Positions 8,836 to 17,777 of a stretch of DNA of 64,000 nt are shown in pieces. The notes beneath the pieces were generated by a model. It did no database searches, was not told the origin of the DNA, and saw only the letters and a list, made by a program, of their open reading frames with translations. Source of the stretch: a virus. Location of the stretch: positions 1 to 64,000 of the IMG/VR virus record IMGVR_UViG_3300042448_001704. One strand, 5' to 3'. Numbering within the stretch: the stretch's first letter is position 1; every line of letters starts with the position of its first letter. The translations under genes and the position numbers were made by a program.

Positions 8836-10833
8836 TTAGTAAGACTCATGCGCTTTATCTGCTGACTTGTATCCATTGATCACATTTCCGATAGCTGATT
8901 TAGCATCTTCTGAAAGACTAGTACTAAAATAGATACCGGACTCCCTAACTTCAGAATCAAGTTTGTAGTAATCAACGATTGGTGATATTGCTTCATTAAT
9001 GCTGTACAGGTGGTCACCTGTTGCTTTAATTCTTATTTCACCAGAAGCCTTCATTTGCATTTCTGGGGCTTGCGCAGCTTCAATTACTGCTGCAATAATT
9101 TGCATTGCTTCTTTTAGCTTTCCCATATTTCTGTTGCTAATCATGCGACCAGCTTTGGTATCCATATCGGTTTCAATTGACTTTTGAAGAGAAAGCAAAG
9201 CGTTAATCATTCTCATTGCTGGTTTTGGCTTATCGGTTTCATCGCCACCGCACCCGCACCCACTGCCGCTTGATTCGCCGGCTTCACGACCAATATGAAC
9301 AACTATGGCACCAGTCTCATCTTCACCAGAATGTTCCCAGTTGGAATCATCAGAAAGAAATTTCATCATTTCTGGTTCTTGGTCAATAAATGTTTTGAGT
9401 TCGTAAACTGCTGATTTCTCAAATTCTGCATACTCTTCAGGTGACTCAAGACCCTTACCAAAACGAGAATCCATACGGTCGTTCCATTGACGGTCGTTCC
9501 AGAGAGAACCGTTAATGCCTTTTTTAATCTTATTACGGCAGTTCTTCATTCCAGGATGATGACATCCCTCATTCGGCCACAGACCCGTTGTTTCGTGGTG
9601 TAGCCAAGCACAGATATTATTCAGTGGATACAGTTCTGGGTGGTCAGCAAGAATTACCCGACAACGACGGAAACCGCCCTCTTTGCGCATAATTGGACGC
9701 CAATACCTGAGCAGTTGTTCAAGATTGCCTCTACGAGGACCGTAACCTCTTGCTACATCCCCCGTGACTCTTTCTTGTGGTGCATCCACTCCTACGATGT
9801 TTGCAATCTGGTTCAATGCATCCGCACCTGGTGCTGCTTTTTCGTCAGTTGACTTTTCACCCATGCATCCACAGCCACATGCTTTTGGTTTGATTTCATC
9901 GGGAACGCCAGGCTGATTGAGTTCGTCGCGATACTGTGAAGCAAATGGATTGCTTTGTGGTTTTTTGCCATTTGGCTGTGGCATTACTGCTGGAGCATTG
10001 TCATTTTCTGGAATGTACATGATTTCTGGCTTTACCCTCATTGGGTTTCCAAACATGAATTCATCACCATCAAAATGGTAAGTGACACGCATGGTCATCT
10101 TTTCGCCTTCATGCATATGGTCAAATATTGCAATGTTTTTATCTGCTGTGCGTAGACGAACTGCGCCACCAAAACGGGTGGCAATTGCTCGTGCAAGGTT
10201 TCCGGCTATGCCAGAACTTGGGTTCATTGCTGGAACTCCACCATCTTCTCCACGAGGACCTGCATAATTGTCGGTATCTTCAACGTCGTAGATGCCAGCA
10301 TTTTTTTCATCTGACTTTATTGAAATGGTTGCAGTCAGTTGGTTTGCGCCATGAAGAACTGGAGAAACTTCGTAAAGTTCAACTTCTTTAAGGATGTTTG
10401 CTTGCATTCCTTGGTCATAATCGGCGTTTAGCGTCTTGTATCCAATAGACCATTCTTGTTCTTCACCAAAGAAGGAAACATCGGCAAATGCTTGCTGACC
10501 ACGATCAGACTTGAGATTGAACTGCACGCGGGCGTAAAGACCACCGATACCAGCACGCTTCATTTTCATTGGAAGGCGTGGGTCGTTAGGGCTTACTTCA
10601 TAAATCTCAAGAACTTTACCTATTGGTTCGTTCCAGTTATGACCCCACACAACACGAGGCTTACGGCGCTTGAGACTTTCAGTAAAGCAGCCTGGAACAC
10701 AAATATCGCCAACTGAGTCTTTGTTGCCGATACCAGCAACGAAGCATTCAACAATGCCTTGTGCCTCGTCAATGTTTATTTGACCTGGCATTACTTTGTA
10801 TTGTGTATCAATTGCTTGCTGAACTGTAGGCAT
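8836..10833 (-). CDS. HK97-family prohead serine protease with long C-terminal extension
   Basis: 665 residues, about three times the usual 180-220 of this family. Residues 25-175 form the protease: GIVECFVAGIGNKDSVGD, the catalytic His in WGHNW (His65), the Ser in EWSIGY (Ser129), then ELYEVSPVLHGAN. The enzyme cleaves scaffold and capsid proteins during prohead maturation. The extension contains a distinct segment (about residues 350-450) with NLEQLLRYWRPIM, CAWLHHETTGLWP and GCHHPGMKNCR, rich in Cys and His and possibly metal-binding. A Gly/Cys cluster follows at GSGCGCGGDE. The start at 10833 follows GGGAG by 6 nt. It lies directly downstream of the portal gene after a 108-nt gap, as expected for a head operon. 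Confidence 0.9.
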   Translation of the reverse strand: MPTVQQAIDTQYKVMPGQINIDEAQGIVECFVAGIGNKDSVGDICVPGCFTESLKRRKPRVVWGHNWNEPIGKVLEIYEVSPNDPRLPMKMKRAGIGGLYARVQFNLKSDRGQQAFADVSFFGEEQEWSIGYKTLNADYDQGMQANILKEVELYEVSPVLHGANQLTATISIKSDEKNAGIYDVEDTDNYAGPRGEDGGVPAMNPSSGIAGNLARAIATRFGGAVRLRTADKNIAIFDHMHEGEKMTMRVTYHFDGDEFMFGNPMRVKPEIMYIPENDNAPAVMPQPNGKKPQSNPFASQYRDELNQPGVPDEIKPKACGCGCMGEKSTDEKAAPGADALNQIANIVGVDAPQERVTGDVARGYGPRRGNLEQLLRYWRPIMRKEGGFRRCRVILADHPELYPLNNICAWLHHETTGLWPNEGCHHPGMKNCRNKIKKGINGSLWNDRQWNDRMDSRFGKGLESPEEYAEFEKSAVYELKTFIDQEPEMMKFLSDDSNWEHSGEDETGAIVVHIGREAGESSGSGCGCGGDETDKPKPAMRMINALLSLQKSIETDMDTKAGRMISNRNMGKLKEAMQIIAAVIEAAQAPEMQMKASGEIRIKATGDHLYSINEAISPIVDYYKLDSEVRESGIYFSTSLSEDAKSAIGNVINGYKSADKAHESY

Positions 10834-10941
10834 TAAATCTCCCTGTATTCATACAAGAGTAGAACATTTTACAGAGGATCAAAGAAACAAAGGCTAATTA
10901 TTTTAGTCTTTACTTAAAGTGATTTAGAGGGTTTACTGAAA

Positions 10942-13176
10942 CTATCTAATTCTAAGTCTGCAGCGACAGTTGATTGTAGATCCAATTGGAGCAAGAGGGT
11001 CGCCTGGGAATCTAAGCGTTTCGCCGTCAATTACAAATCCTTCGTCCAAATCAACAGTTTTTCCGTGAAGAAGAACATGCTCCCCCCGAACACGACTGTC
11101 CTTACGGGTAATCCATGTTTTTTGAGGTGATCCAGCGGACTTTCCAGCAAAATAAATTCCAGCATTGTGTGATGTTTGTGCTTCAAGTTCAGCCATAGTG
11201 CGTCTGCGTTTGCCGATCAAGTTAGCAAAAATTGCAATTAGTGCGGCCCTAAGCATGCTGTGCTTGTCTTCGTCATCACCAAGAGCCATTGCAATCATTA
11301 CTGCTGCGGCAACTTCGTCACGGGTGTTTGTGTTTGCTTTTTGCAGTCTTGCAACTTGTTCAGAGACAATCTGTTCTATATCTGCTTCTTCAACATCAGG
11401 AGGCATCCCTGACCTTTGTGAACTCAACACAACGGCGTCCATGCCAGCAGATTTAAGAACGGGATAGATGTCTTCGGCAAGTTGTTTGTCCCAAACTTCT
11501 TTGTCAAAAATTGCATCAACTGAAAGATTCTTTTGAATCAATGCTTTTCCTGATTTCGTTCCAGAAGCTTTTTCTAGAACAACACGCTGTTGACGTTCAA
11601 AAAGTCTTTCAAGGGCACGGTCAAGTATTTCAACCCACCTATCGGAGTCTTGTTCTTCTTTTGTGTCCCAATCGTCGTTAATCATTTCGTAATCAGCAGA
11701 TTTCGTCATGAGTTCAGAAGAGGAACCAGAGAGCATGCCGTCGGGAGCCGGAGGAGTTGCCGTCTGCATACCCGCAGGAGCGCCATCAGGTGCCGTAGTC
11801 GGCATTGGTGGAGTTGTGCCCATTGGTGGTAGTTCAGGCGTTGGAGCCTGCCCTGCGGTGTCTGTTAGTGATCCTGGAACGACTCCTGGCATTCCCGGAG
11901 GAGCACCAGCCGCGGCCATATCAACAGGTTGCTGTTCTTCTGGCTTAAATGGTTTTTCAGTATTGGCAATCGGGGTCAAGTTAGGGTTAGCCAAAAGACT
12001 GTCAGCCAATTCTGAATCAACTTTCTTTTTGCCTGTTCCGTCACGATATTCGTTGACACTGATAAGACCCTGTTGATACTCGTCCATCAAGTAGCGCGCA
12101 CGTTCCTGCTTTGCCATGATGAGGATAGGAACGCTTCCCGTATCAAAATCAATATAATACTTTTCATCAAGATCATCCAAAGCACGAGCAAGAGGTTCAA
12201 GGTGTGGAAGCATTGTTTCCAACCAAAAGACTCGCAGTTCTTCTGATGCGTTAGAAAAAGTACGCCCTGCAGCGTTTCCGATAACTGATTCAGGTACACC
12301 AAACGCAGAAAGTATTTCTTCTTTTTGGATTTGACGCATTTGCGTGTAGGCAGCATCTCGTGGCGAGGCTGAAGTGTCAATATAATCAACACCATCTTCT
12401 GATGCGATAACCGTAGTTGAGCCAGTACGACTCAAGTTTCCTCTAAACCTGTTACGCAACTCTTCCTTGTCGTCGTCTTCCATTTCACCACGAACAACAA
12501 GAAGTCCACCCGGACGGCCGTCATTGAGCAAATAGTTGCGGTTATAGAGTTTTGATAAGTTTTCTAACTCAATCGCAATTCCTGCCGCCTCCATTGGAGT
12601 AATAGAAAGATAAGGATCAAGAGGGTGTGGTCTACGAATCCAAATAACATCACTTGGTTTTAGAATGACTTTGGTTCCATTACGCATATCAACTTCATAT
12701 CCAGAAACGAATGTCTTGGGATCAGGAATTGGGGCGGTGTGTTGAGGCGGAAGAAGATGAAGGGCGATAATTTGACCGTCACGCCCTCTTACTTTTTCAA
12801 TAAACACGCCTCTTGAACTCATTAAAAGCTGAGAAGAAACTCTATAGCGGAATATGAAGGAGTTTTCTCCCATATTGGCTTTTGAGTTAAGAATATCTAA
12901 AAGCGGATTGTTTTTATTAACAACTTGACCAGTAGGTGAATTGTCTTTACGCAAAATCATCGGCAGTCTGGCTTGGTTTCCAGCAATTGCATCAATACAA
13001 CGGAAAACCCAAGTTACCTTTTGGACACCTTCACGGTATGCGCGCTCAATATCCCACGAATCCTTGTATGGCTTTCCCGCCATGCCAGCATTGAAAGCAA
13101 CAGGTGCTCCTACATTAAGAATTGACTTTTGTTGCACACCTTGCAGTGATTTTTCATTAAACGAATTCCACGCCAT
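10942..13176 (-). CDS. Portal protein fused to a MuF-like head morphogenesis C-terminus
   Basis: 744 residues. The N-terminal 400 residues match an HK97-type portal: VFRCIDAIAGNQARLP near residue 55, the LL....N pattern (NPLLDILNSKANMGENSF), SDVIWIRRPHPLDPY and an FGVPESVIGN segment. A Pro/Gly/Ala-rich linker (about 410-490) leads to a MuF-type C-terminus ending in TWITRKDSRVRGEHVLLHGK, FPGDPLAPIGS and NCRCRLRIR, which is the minor head protein signature. Portal and MuF are usually separate genes, so this is a fusion. The ring it forms is the DNA entry vertex and terminase docking site. The start overlaps the stop of the small upstream membrane gene by 1 nt. Confidence 0.92.
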   Translation of the reverse strand: MAWNSFNEKSLQGVQQKSILNVGAPVAFNAGMAGKPYKDSWDIERAYREGVQKVTWVFRCIDAIAGNQARLPMILRKDNSPTGQVVNKNNPLLDILNSKANMGENSFIFRYRVSSQLLMSSRGVFIEKVRGRDGQIIALHLLPPQHTAPIPDPKTFVSGYEVDMRNGTKVILKPSDVIWIRRPHPLDPYLSITPMEAAGIAIELENLSKLYNRNYLLNDGRPGGLLVVRGEMEDDDKEELRNRFRGNLSRTGSTTVIASEDGVDYIDTSASPRDAAYTQMRQIQKEEILSAFGVPESVIGNAAGRTFSNASEELRVFWLETMLPHLEPLARALDDLDEKYYIDFDTGSVPILIMAKQERARYLMDEYQQGLISVNEYRDGTGKKKVDSELADSLLANPNLTPIANTEKPFKPEEQQPVDMAAAGAPPGMPGVVPGSLTDTAGQAPTPELPPMGTTPPMPTTAPDGAPAGMQTATPPAPDGMLSGSSSELMTKSADYEMINDDWDTKEEQDSDRWVEILDRALERLFERQQRVVLEKASGTKSGKALIQKNLSVDAIFDKEVWDKQLAEDIYPVLKSAGMDAVVLSSQRSGMPPDVEEADIEQIVSEQVARLQKANTNTRDEVAAAVMIAMALGDDEDKHSMLRAALIAIFANLIGKRRRTMAELEAQTSHNAGIYFAGKSAGSPQKTWITRKDSRVRGEHVLLHGKTVDLDEGFVIDGETLRFPGDPLAPIGSTINCRCRLRIR

Positions 13177-13352
13177 TATTCACGTCCCAACAGGTATCCG
13201 TAGACGCCCGAACAAAGCCCTATGGTTATAAGTCCATAAGGCAATTCTATTAGTGCTGCACCAGTTCCAGTAAAAAGTATAAAAGAAATCATTAATAAGT
13301 GAGCATTGCTTTGGCGCATTAAAAACCGTTGGAGCAAATCTTTTATTTTCAT
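13176..13352 (-). CDS. Small two-helix membrane protein at head of the capsid operon
   Basis: 58 residues from an ATG at 13352 with AAGG about 9 nt upstream. Upstream in-frame Met codons exist but lack a ribosome site. A short basic amphipathic N-terminus (KIKDLLQRFLMRQ) is followed by two hydrophobic stretches (LLMISFILFTGTGAALI and LITIGLCSGVYGYLLG). The stop overlaps the portal start (TAATG), indicating coupling. The function is unknown; holin-like size and topology are possible but the position is atypical for lysis. Confidence 0.6.
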   Translation of the reverse strand: MKIKDLLQRFLMRQSNAHLLMISFILFTGTGAALIELPYGLITIGLCSGVYGYLLGRE

Positions 13353-13418
13353 GTGTATGTACCTTAGCGCAGTTACTTTCCAATAGTACAGTACATACAG
13401 CAAGAAGAAAGCATTATT

Positions 13419-14723
13419 ATGCCCGACTGGAACAAAGTATTAGAATATTTGCAACCGAAGGAGCCTTTATTCTGTCCTGAAGAACCATCAATAACACAAA
13501 AGGTTTTCCTACGTACTTACGCAATGGAAGCTCTTTTTGGTGGCGCTGCCGGTGGTGGGAAGTCGTCTGCGTTGTTGATGGCCGCAATGCAATATGTAGA
13601 TGTACCCAATTACTCTGCAATTCTTTTCAGACGCACCTATGCCGACTTAGCACTTCCTGGTGCTCTCATGGACAGATTCAAAACATGGATTGGCGGACAG
13701 GATGAAATTCACTGGAACGCAAACTCTTATGTTGCGACATTTCCGTCTGGTGCAAGAATCTCGTTTGGATATCTAAACAACACGAACGACTATCTTCGTT
13801 ATAAGGGTTCGGAGTTTCAGTTTATCGGCATGGATGAGGTCACTGAAATTCGTGAATCCGACTACAGATACTTGTTCTCTCGTCTTCGTCGCCCTGCAAC
13901 GGGCCCTCTTTCTCAGGTTCCTTTAAGAATGAGATCCGCTTCAAACCCTGCACCTAATTGGGTTAGGCAGAGATTTATTGTGGAAGGAAAGGAAACTGGA
14001 AGAATTTTTGTTCCTTCTCTTCTGACTGATAACCCTGGAATTGACGCTGATTCCTACCGACAGGCGCTGACTGCTCTTGACCCCGTAGAGCGTCGCCGGC
14101 TTGAGATGGGTGATTGGTGGTCAACCACTTTGGGAACTATGTTTGATAGGACAAACTTTACAATTATAGATTCCACAGAAGTGCCAAATGTCACATCAGC
14201 AGCACGGGCAGTCCGGTTTTGGGACCTTGCAGCCACCGAACCATCTCATTCAAACCCTAACCCAGACTGGACCGTAGGGACATTGATGATTTTTGATCAG
14301 GGAATTGCCTACGTTCTGGATGTCCGCAAAATACGGGCAAAAGGTGAAAAAGTAGAGGCTTTGATTGCCCAAACGGCAGCTGAAGATGGACGAATGGTGG
14401 CTATCAGAATTGAGCAAGAACCAGGTTCAAGCGGAAAAGCCCTAATTGACCAATATGCGAGATATGTGCTCCCAGGATATGATTTATCTGGAATCAGAGC
14501 GACTGGCGATAAAGTGACCAGAGCAAGACCTTTCAGTGCTGCGGTAGCAAATGGCAATGTGCGGATTGTTCGGGCACCTTGGCTAACTGATTGGTTGGAT
14601 GAAATGGCATCATTTCCTGAGGCTTGCGACCACGATGACCAAGTTGACTCTGCTGTGGGTGCGTTCACTCATTTGGCTGGCCTGGGGTTGCCTCAGCGCC
14701 GTCGTGCCAGTATCATAATGTGA
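13419..14723 (+). CDS. terL: Terminase large subunit (DNA packaging ATPase and nuclease)
   Basis: 434 residues, normal length. The ATPase domain shows Walker A as GGAAGGGKSS (Lys48) and Walker B as FIGMDEVTE near residue 140. The C-terminal RNase H-like nuclease shows its first acidic residue in RFWDLAATE (about residue 266) and the last in DHDDQVDSAVGAF (about residue 405). It pumps DNA into the prohead and cuts the concatemer. It is transcribed divergently from the head operon, with only 66 nt between, so terminase and portal are under a shared divergent control region. No small terminase subunit was recognised in the window. Confidence 0.97.
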   Translation: MPDWNKVLEYLQPKEPLFCPEEPSITQKVFLRTYAMEALFGGAAGGGKSSALLMAAMQYVDVPNYSAILFRRTYADLALPGALMDRFKTWIGGQDEIHWNANSYVATFPSGARISFGYLNNTNDYLRYKGSEFQFIGMDEVTEIRESDYRYLFSRLRRPATGPLSQVPLRMRSASNPAPNWVRQRFIVEGKETGRIFVPSLLTDNPGIDADSYRQALTALDPVERRRLEMGDWWSTTLGTMFDRTNFTIIDSTEVPNVTSAARAVRFWDLAATEPSHSNPNPDWTVGTLMIFDQGIAYVLDVRKIRAKGEKVEALIAQTAAEDGRMVAIRIEQEPGSSGKALIDQYARYVLPGYDLSGIRATGDKVTRARPFSAAVANGNVRIVRAPWLTDWLDEMASFPEACDHDDQVDSAVGAFTHLAGLGLPQRRRASIIM

Positions 14724-14759
14724 CAACTAATATTCTATTTATATATTGAAAGGTTCAAA

Positions 14760-15260
14760 ATGGCCTCTATTAACGACCTGTTTTCCGAATTAATGAAAAC
14801 AGTCATGGACGCGGAAGATCAGTTAAATGACTTCCTTGCCCAGAATCCATCCCCTGAAGAACTGGCCGATGCCGTAGTTGCTTTGCATTCTATGAAAAAT
14901 GCGTTTAGTGACGTTTATGGAATGTTTTCAGCACAAGTGATGACCACGCTGCAAAAAGCCAACATTGAAGAAATGGATGCGCATGGTGGAAAGATTGAAA
15001 TTAAAACATCTTCAGATAGAAAGAAATGGGATCACGACAAACTGATTAACGAAGTCGGGCGTCGTCTTATTCAATCATCGGTTGACATGAGTACTGGAGA
15101 AGTGGTACTGTCAACGGAAGACCTCTTAAAAAAGGTTTTGGACTACATACAACCGTCGTATTGGCGGGTTAAAGAACTATCAAAAATAGGTATAAACGCA
15201 GATAATTACTGTGAAGTAGGCGACTACAAAACAAGCATTATTGTTAGAAAGGCAAAATAA
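14760..15260 (+). CDS. Conserved hypothetical protein in the recombination cluster
   Basis: 166 residues, start ATG preceded by GAAAGG. It has an N-terminal helical region rich in acidic residues (SELMKTVMDAEDQLNDFL), then a charged mid part with TSSDRKKWDHDKLINEV and a C-terminal YWRVKELSKIGI segment. It directly abuts the Rad52-like gene (stop 15260, next start 15261), so a role with single-strand annealing or recombination is plausible. I do not recognise the family. Confidence 0.7.
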   Translation: MASINDLFSELMKTVMDAEDQLNDFLAQNPSPEELADAVVALHSMKNAFSDVYGMFSAQVMTTLQKANIEEMDAHGGKIEIKTSSDRKKWDHDKLINEVGRRLIQSSVDMSTGEVVLSTEDLLKKVLDYIQPSYWRVKELSKIGINADNYCEVGDYKTSIIVRKAK

Positions 15261-15917
15261 ATGTTAGCAAATACATATCAAAACCTCTACGAGCCATTCG
15301 CTCCCGAAGTAGAAAAAAACCTTAGCAAAGGCGGAGCAAGACTTACTTACATTCCAGTAAGCGAAGTGATTACTCGTCTTAACAAAGTTCTTGGACTTGA
15401 CTCATGGTCATTCAACATTTTGTCATGCTCTCGTGACGCAATTGATCCCGATTACATCGTTGCCCATGTTCGCCTTATGTGGCACACAGATGCAACTCGT
15501 CCAGATTCGTGCATTATCCGCGATGGATTCGGTGGTCAAAAGATTAAGCGCACAAAAACCGGCGACATTGTTGACCTTGGTGACGAAATGAAGGGTGCTG
15601 TTTCTGATGCACTCAAGAAGGCCGCACAAACGCTTGGTGTTGGTCTTTATCTTGCTCGCAGTGAAGAAGCGCTGAGCGCCGAAGAGCCACCAGAACCAGT
15701 AATTGATTCAGCCATTGTGGAACTATGGGACAACTTTGTTCAAGTATCAAAAGGTCTTGACACAGCAGGAAAAACACAACTTGGAAGTTTCTGGAAAACA
15801 TACGCTGGTTCTCGTCCGAAGCCAACAAAACAAACCGCAACAGTAAAAGATTTAGAAGAACTAATTGGCGAATGCCTGCGTATCTCTTTTAGTGGAGCAC
15901 CATCTACTGATGAGTGA
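15261..15917 (+). CDS. Rad52/Redβ-type single-strand DNA annealing protein
   Basis: 218 residues. The N-terminal domain shows the Rad52/22 family pattern: YIPVSEVITRLNKVLGLDSWSF, an IVAHVRLMW strand, DGFGGQ, and LGDEMKGAVSDALKKAAQTLG with the GVGLYLA end. These proteins anneal complementary single strands in phage replication and recombination. The C-terminal 70 residues look flexible and may bind a partner. The stop overlaps the start of the nuclease gene by 8 nt, a typical annealase plus exonuclease pairing. Confidence 0.88.
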   Translation: MLANTYQNLYEPFAPEVEKNLSKGGARLTYIPVSEVITRLNKVLGLDSWSFNILSCSRDAIDPDYIVAHVRLMWHTDATRPDSCIIRDGFGGQKIKRTKTGDIVDLGDEMKGAVSDALKKAAQTLGVGLYLARSEEALSAEEPPEPVIDSAIVELWDNFVQVSKGLDTAGKTQLGSFWKTYAGSRPKPTKQTATVKDLEELIGECLRISFSGAPSTDE

Positions 15918-16680
15918 GTTTATTCTTAAACCACCTCCGTATCTTTCTCCATCTTCAATTTCAACATTTCAACAATGTCCGCTGAAGTATAAGTTTTCTA
16001 GAATTGATGGTCTTCAAGATCCGCCAACGGAAGCAACTCTTCGTGGCAACTTTGTTCATAGCATTTTAGAAGATTTATACTCTTTGCCTAAAGATGAACG
16101 AACCCTAGATAGGGCAAAGTTGGTTGCTAAAGAATGGTGGGAGATGGAATATGCCGAAAAGATTGCCCCCTATGTAAAGGGAGACGAGGCCGTACGACTC
16201 TTTAGATGGAGTTCGTGGTGGTGTGTTGAGAACCTGTTTGCAATGGAAGACCCAACAGCGCTTCATTTTGATGGAATTGAAACCGAACTTAACGACACTA
16301 TTGATGGTGTTGCCATCAAGGGCTTCATTGACCGATGGAGAAATACTGATGACGGAATTATTGTCGGTGATTACAAAACCGGAAAAACACCATCTCCTAG
16401 ATATCGTGATGATAAGTACTTTCAACTCCTTCTCTACGCTTATGTGTTGGAAAAACAACTAAATCAAACCGTAAAAGAAATTGAACTACTGTTCATTAAA
16501 GACGCAGTTCTTCTCTCAAAAACAGTTACAGATGAAGATAGAGAAAATGTAAGAAGCACGGTGGTGCACATTCGTAAAGAAATTGACTTACGGTGTGTCT
16601 CTGGTGAATTTGAACCAATCAAGCACAGATTATGTGATTGGTGTAGCTATAAAAAAATATGTCCAGAATGGAATAAATAA
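15910..16680 (+). CDS. PD-(D/E)XK exonuclease of Cas4/RecB type
   Basis: 256 residues from the ATG at 15910; an upstream in-frame Met lies inside the Rad52 gene. It has LSPSSISTFQQCPLKYKFSR (first iron-sulfur Cys), GNFVHSILEDLY, VVGDYKTGK (catalytic Asp and Lys) and a Q..LYAY helix. It ends with a Cys cluster CDWCSYKKIC, so four Cys can hold an Fe-S cluster as in Cas4/AddB-like nucleases. It likely resects DNA ends for the neighbouring annealing protein. It overlaps both neighbours (8 nt and 1 nt). Confidence 0.9.
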   Translation: MSEFILKPPPYLSPSSISTFQQCPLKYKFSRIDGLQDPPTEATLRGNFVHSILEDLYSLPKDERTLDRAKLVAKEWWEMEYAEKIAPYVKGDEAVRLFRWSSWWCVENLFAMEDPTALHFDGIETELNDTIDGVAIKGFIDRWRNTDDGIIVGDYKTGKTPSPRYRDDKYFQLLLYAYVLEKQLNQTVKEIELLFIKDAVLLSKTVTDEDRENVRSTVVHIRKEIDLRCVSGEFEPIKHRLCDWCSYKKICPEWNK

Positions 16681-17189
16681 TGAATGACGATTCCTTCGCA
16701 AGGCTAGTAGCCGAAGAAATCAAAAATAAAGTATCGGATCAACAGCGCGAGTATCTTAAACTTCCAGAAAACTGGGGAAGATGGCAGCGTGCTGTAAGTA
16801 TTTTATTAAAAAACCTAGACAATCAAGTTGAAGAAATCATAAAAGGCGAACAGCAGGATGTGGCTACATATCAGGCGCTCGGCAGTGAAGGCATAACCCT
16901 TATAGCTGAGGTTGTTTCTGATTCAGCAGAGCGCCGAAAGAAGATTGACCGATTTCGGTTTCATGTTGCTCACCGTCTTGACGAGATAACACGGATGATT
17001 GCTATGTCCACCGATCAGGTTGAAGAACGAATGAAAACTGTTGAGTTTTTACGTCGTGCAATCAAGTCACACAAAGACCTTATGTACGAATATGACCTTG
17101 AAGAAACTGCTATTGATACCGCACTATGGGCAACACTTGACGGGTATTGGACATTTGACGATATTGACGAACACAGTATTTTGGGATAA
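16680..17189 (+). CDS. Conserved helical hypothetical protein
   Basis: 169 residues, start overlapping the nuclease stop (TAATG). Predicted mostly alpha-helical and strongly charged, with patterns WGRWQRAVSILLKNLDNQ and EERMKTVEFLRRAIKSHK. No membrane segment and no catalytic motif. It is probably a DNA metabolism accessory of the recombination group, inferred from coupling only. Confidence 0.7.
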   Translation: MNDDSFARLVAEEIKNKVSDQQREYLKLPENWGRWQRAVSILLKNLDNQVEEIIKGEQQDVATYQALGSEGITLIAEVVSDSAERRKKIDRFRFHVAHRLDEITRMIAMSTDQVEERMKTVEFLRRAIKSHKDLMYEYDLEETAIDTALWATLDGYWTFDDIDEHSILG

Positions 17190-17191
17190 AA

Positions 17192-17467
17192 ATGGCAGAA
17201 TCAGTAAACTCTACAAATACGCCGATTGGAACTCTTATTTTGAGATATCTAAAAATGAAAAACACCACTGGTGCAAGCGCTTCCCAAATACTTGGAATGT
17301 TCCCTCACCGATTTTCTAAACCTTCGCGGGTGAACGAAAGATTGACTGATCTTCACTCCAAAGGTTATATTAAAAAGAAAAATTCTATGTGTTGGATAAT
17401 CACACCCATAGGAACAAATTTTTTGCAGCGCTATGCTAAAAAGTCCGCATTGCAGGGATCGGATTAA
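17192..17467 (+). CDS. Small winged-helix-like protein
   Basis: 91 residues, beginning 2 nt after the previous stop. The pattern TGASASQILGMFPHRFSKPSRVNERLTDLHSKGYI followed by a hairpin-like SMCWIITPIGTNFL matches the layout of a winged helix (helix, recognition helix, wing). It could be a DNA-binding regulator. The family is not recognised. Confidence 0.65.
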   Translation: MAESVNSTNTPIGTLILRYLKMKNTTGASASQILGMFPHRFSKPSRVNERLTDLHSKGYIKKKNSMCWIITPIGTNFLQRYAKKSALQGSD

Positions 17468-17468
17468 T

Positions 17469-17552
17469 ATGTACATATTTGTAGATATTATTTTGTTTTG
17501 TTCAATGTTTTTTCTTGGAGTTTTAGTGGGGAGTTCAAAATGGAAGGACTAA
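17469..17552 (+). CDS. Possible 27-residue membrane peptide
   Basis: An ATG at 17469 opens 27 codons to TAA. The peptide begins MYIFVDIILFCSMFFLGVL, one hydrophobic helix, and ends KWKD. It fills the gap between two genes and overlaps the next start region by 13 nt. The ribosome site is weak, so this may be chance; the continuous hydrophobicity and compact placement argue for it. Confidence 0.35.
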   Translation: MYIFVDIILFCSMFFLGVLVGSSKWKD

Positions 17553-17773
17553 CAATGCAGGAAAAACTTCTAGAAGAACTTAATCAAAAACTATTAAACA
17601 TTGAGCAGTTTGTTGATTCAACAAGCAATAAAGATTTAAAAGAACTATTCTCTTCTGTTATTGATTTAACCGACGAGTATGTTGGTTTCATAGACAAAAT
17701 CAACAAACTTGAATCGCTAGTAAGTGCAAAAGATGCAGAAGTTCAACGCCTCTCCCAGATAGCAAAGTACTAG
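17540..17773 (+). CDS. Small coiled-coil protein
   Basis: 77 residues from the ATG at 17540, chosen because GGGGAG lies 7 nt upstream. A longer version from 17498 would have no ribosome site. The sequence is a heptad-rich helix (EKLLEELNQKLLNIEQF, LESLVSAKDAEVQRL). Function unknown. Confidence 0.6.
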   Translation: MEGLTMQEKLLEELNQKLLNIEQFVDSTSNKDLKELFSSVIDLTDEYVGFIDKINKLESLVSAKDAEVQRLSQIAKY

Positions 17774-17777
17774 GCAG

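Noticed and set aside
10834-10941. Considered as a terminator and promoter region between portal and protease
   Set aside because: Only weak stems (for example CTTTA-AG-TAAAG) and no clear T-run or -10/-35 pair were found, so no feature is claimed.
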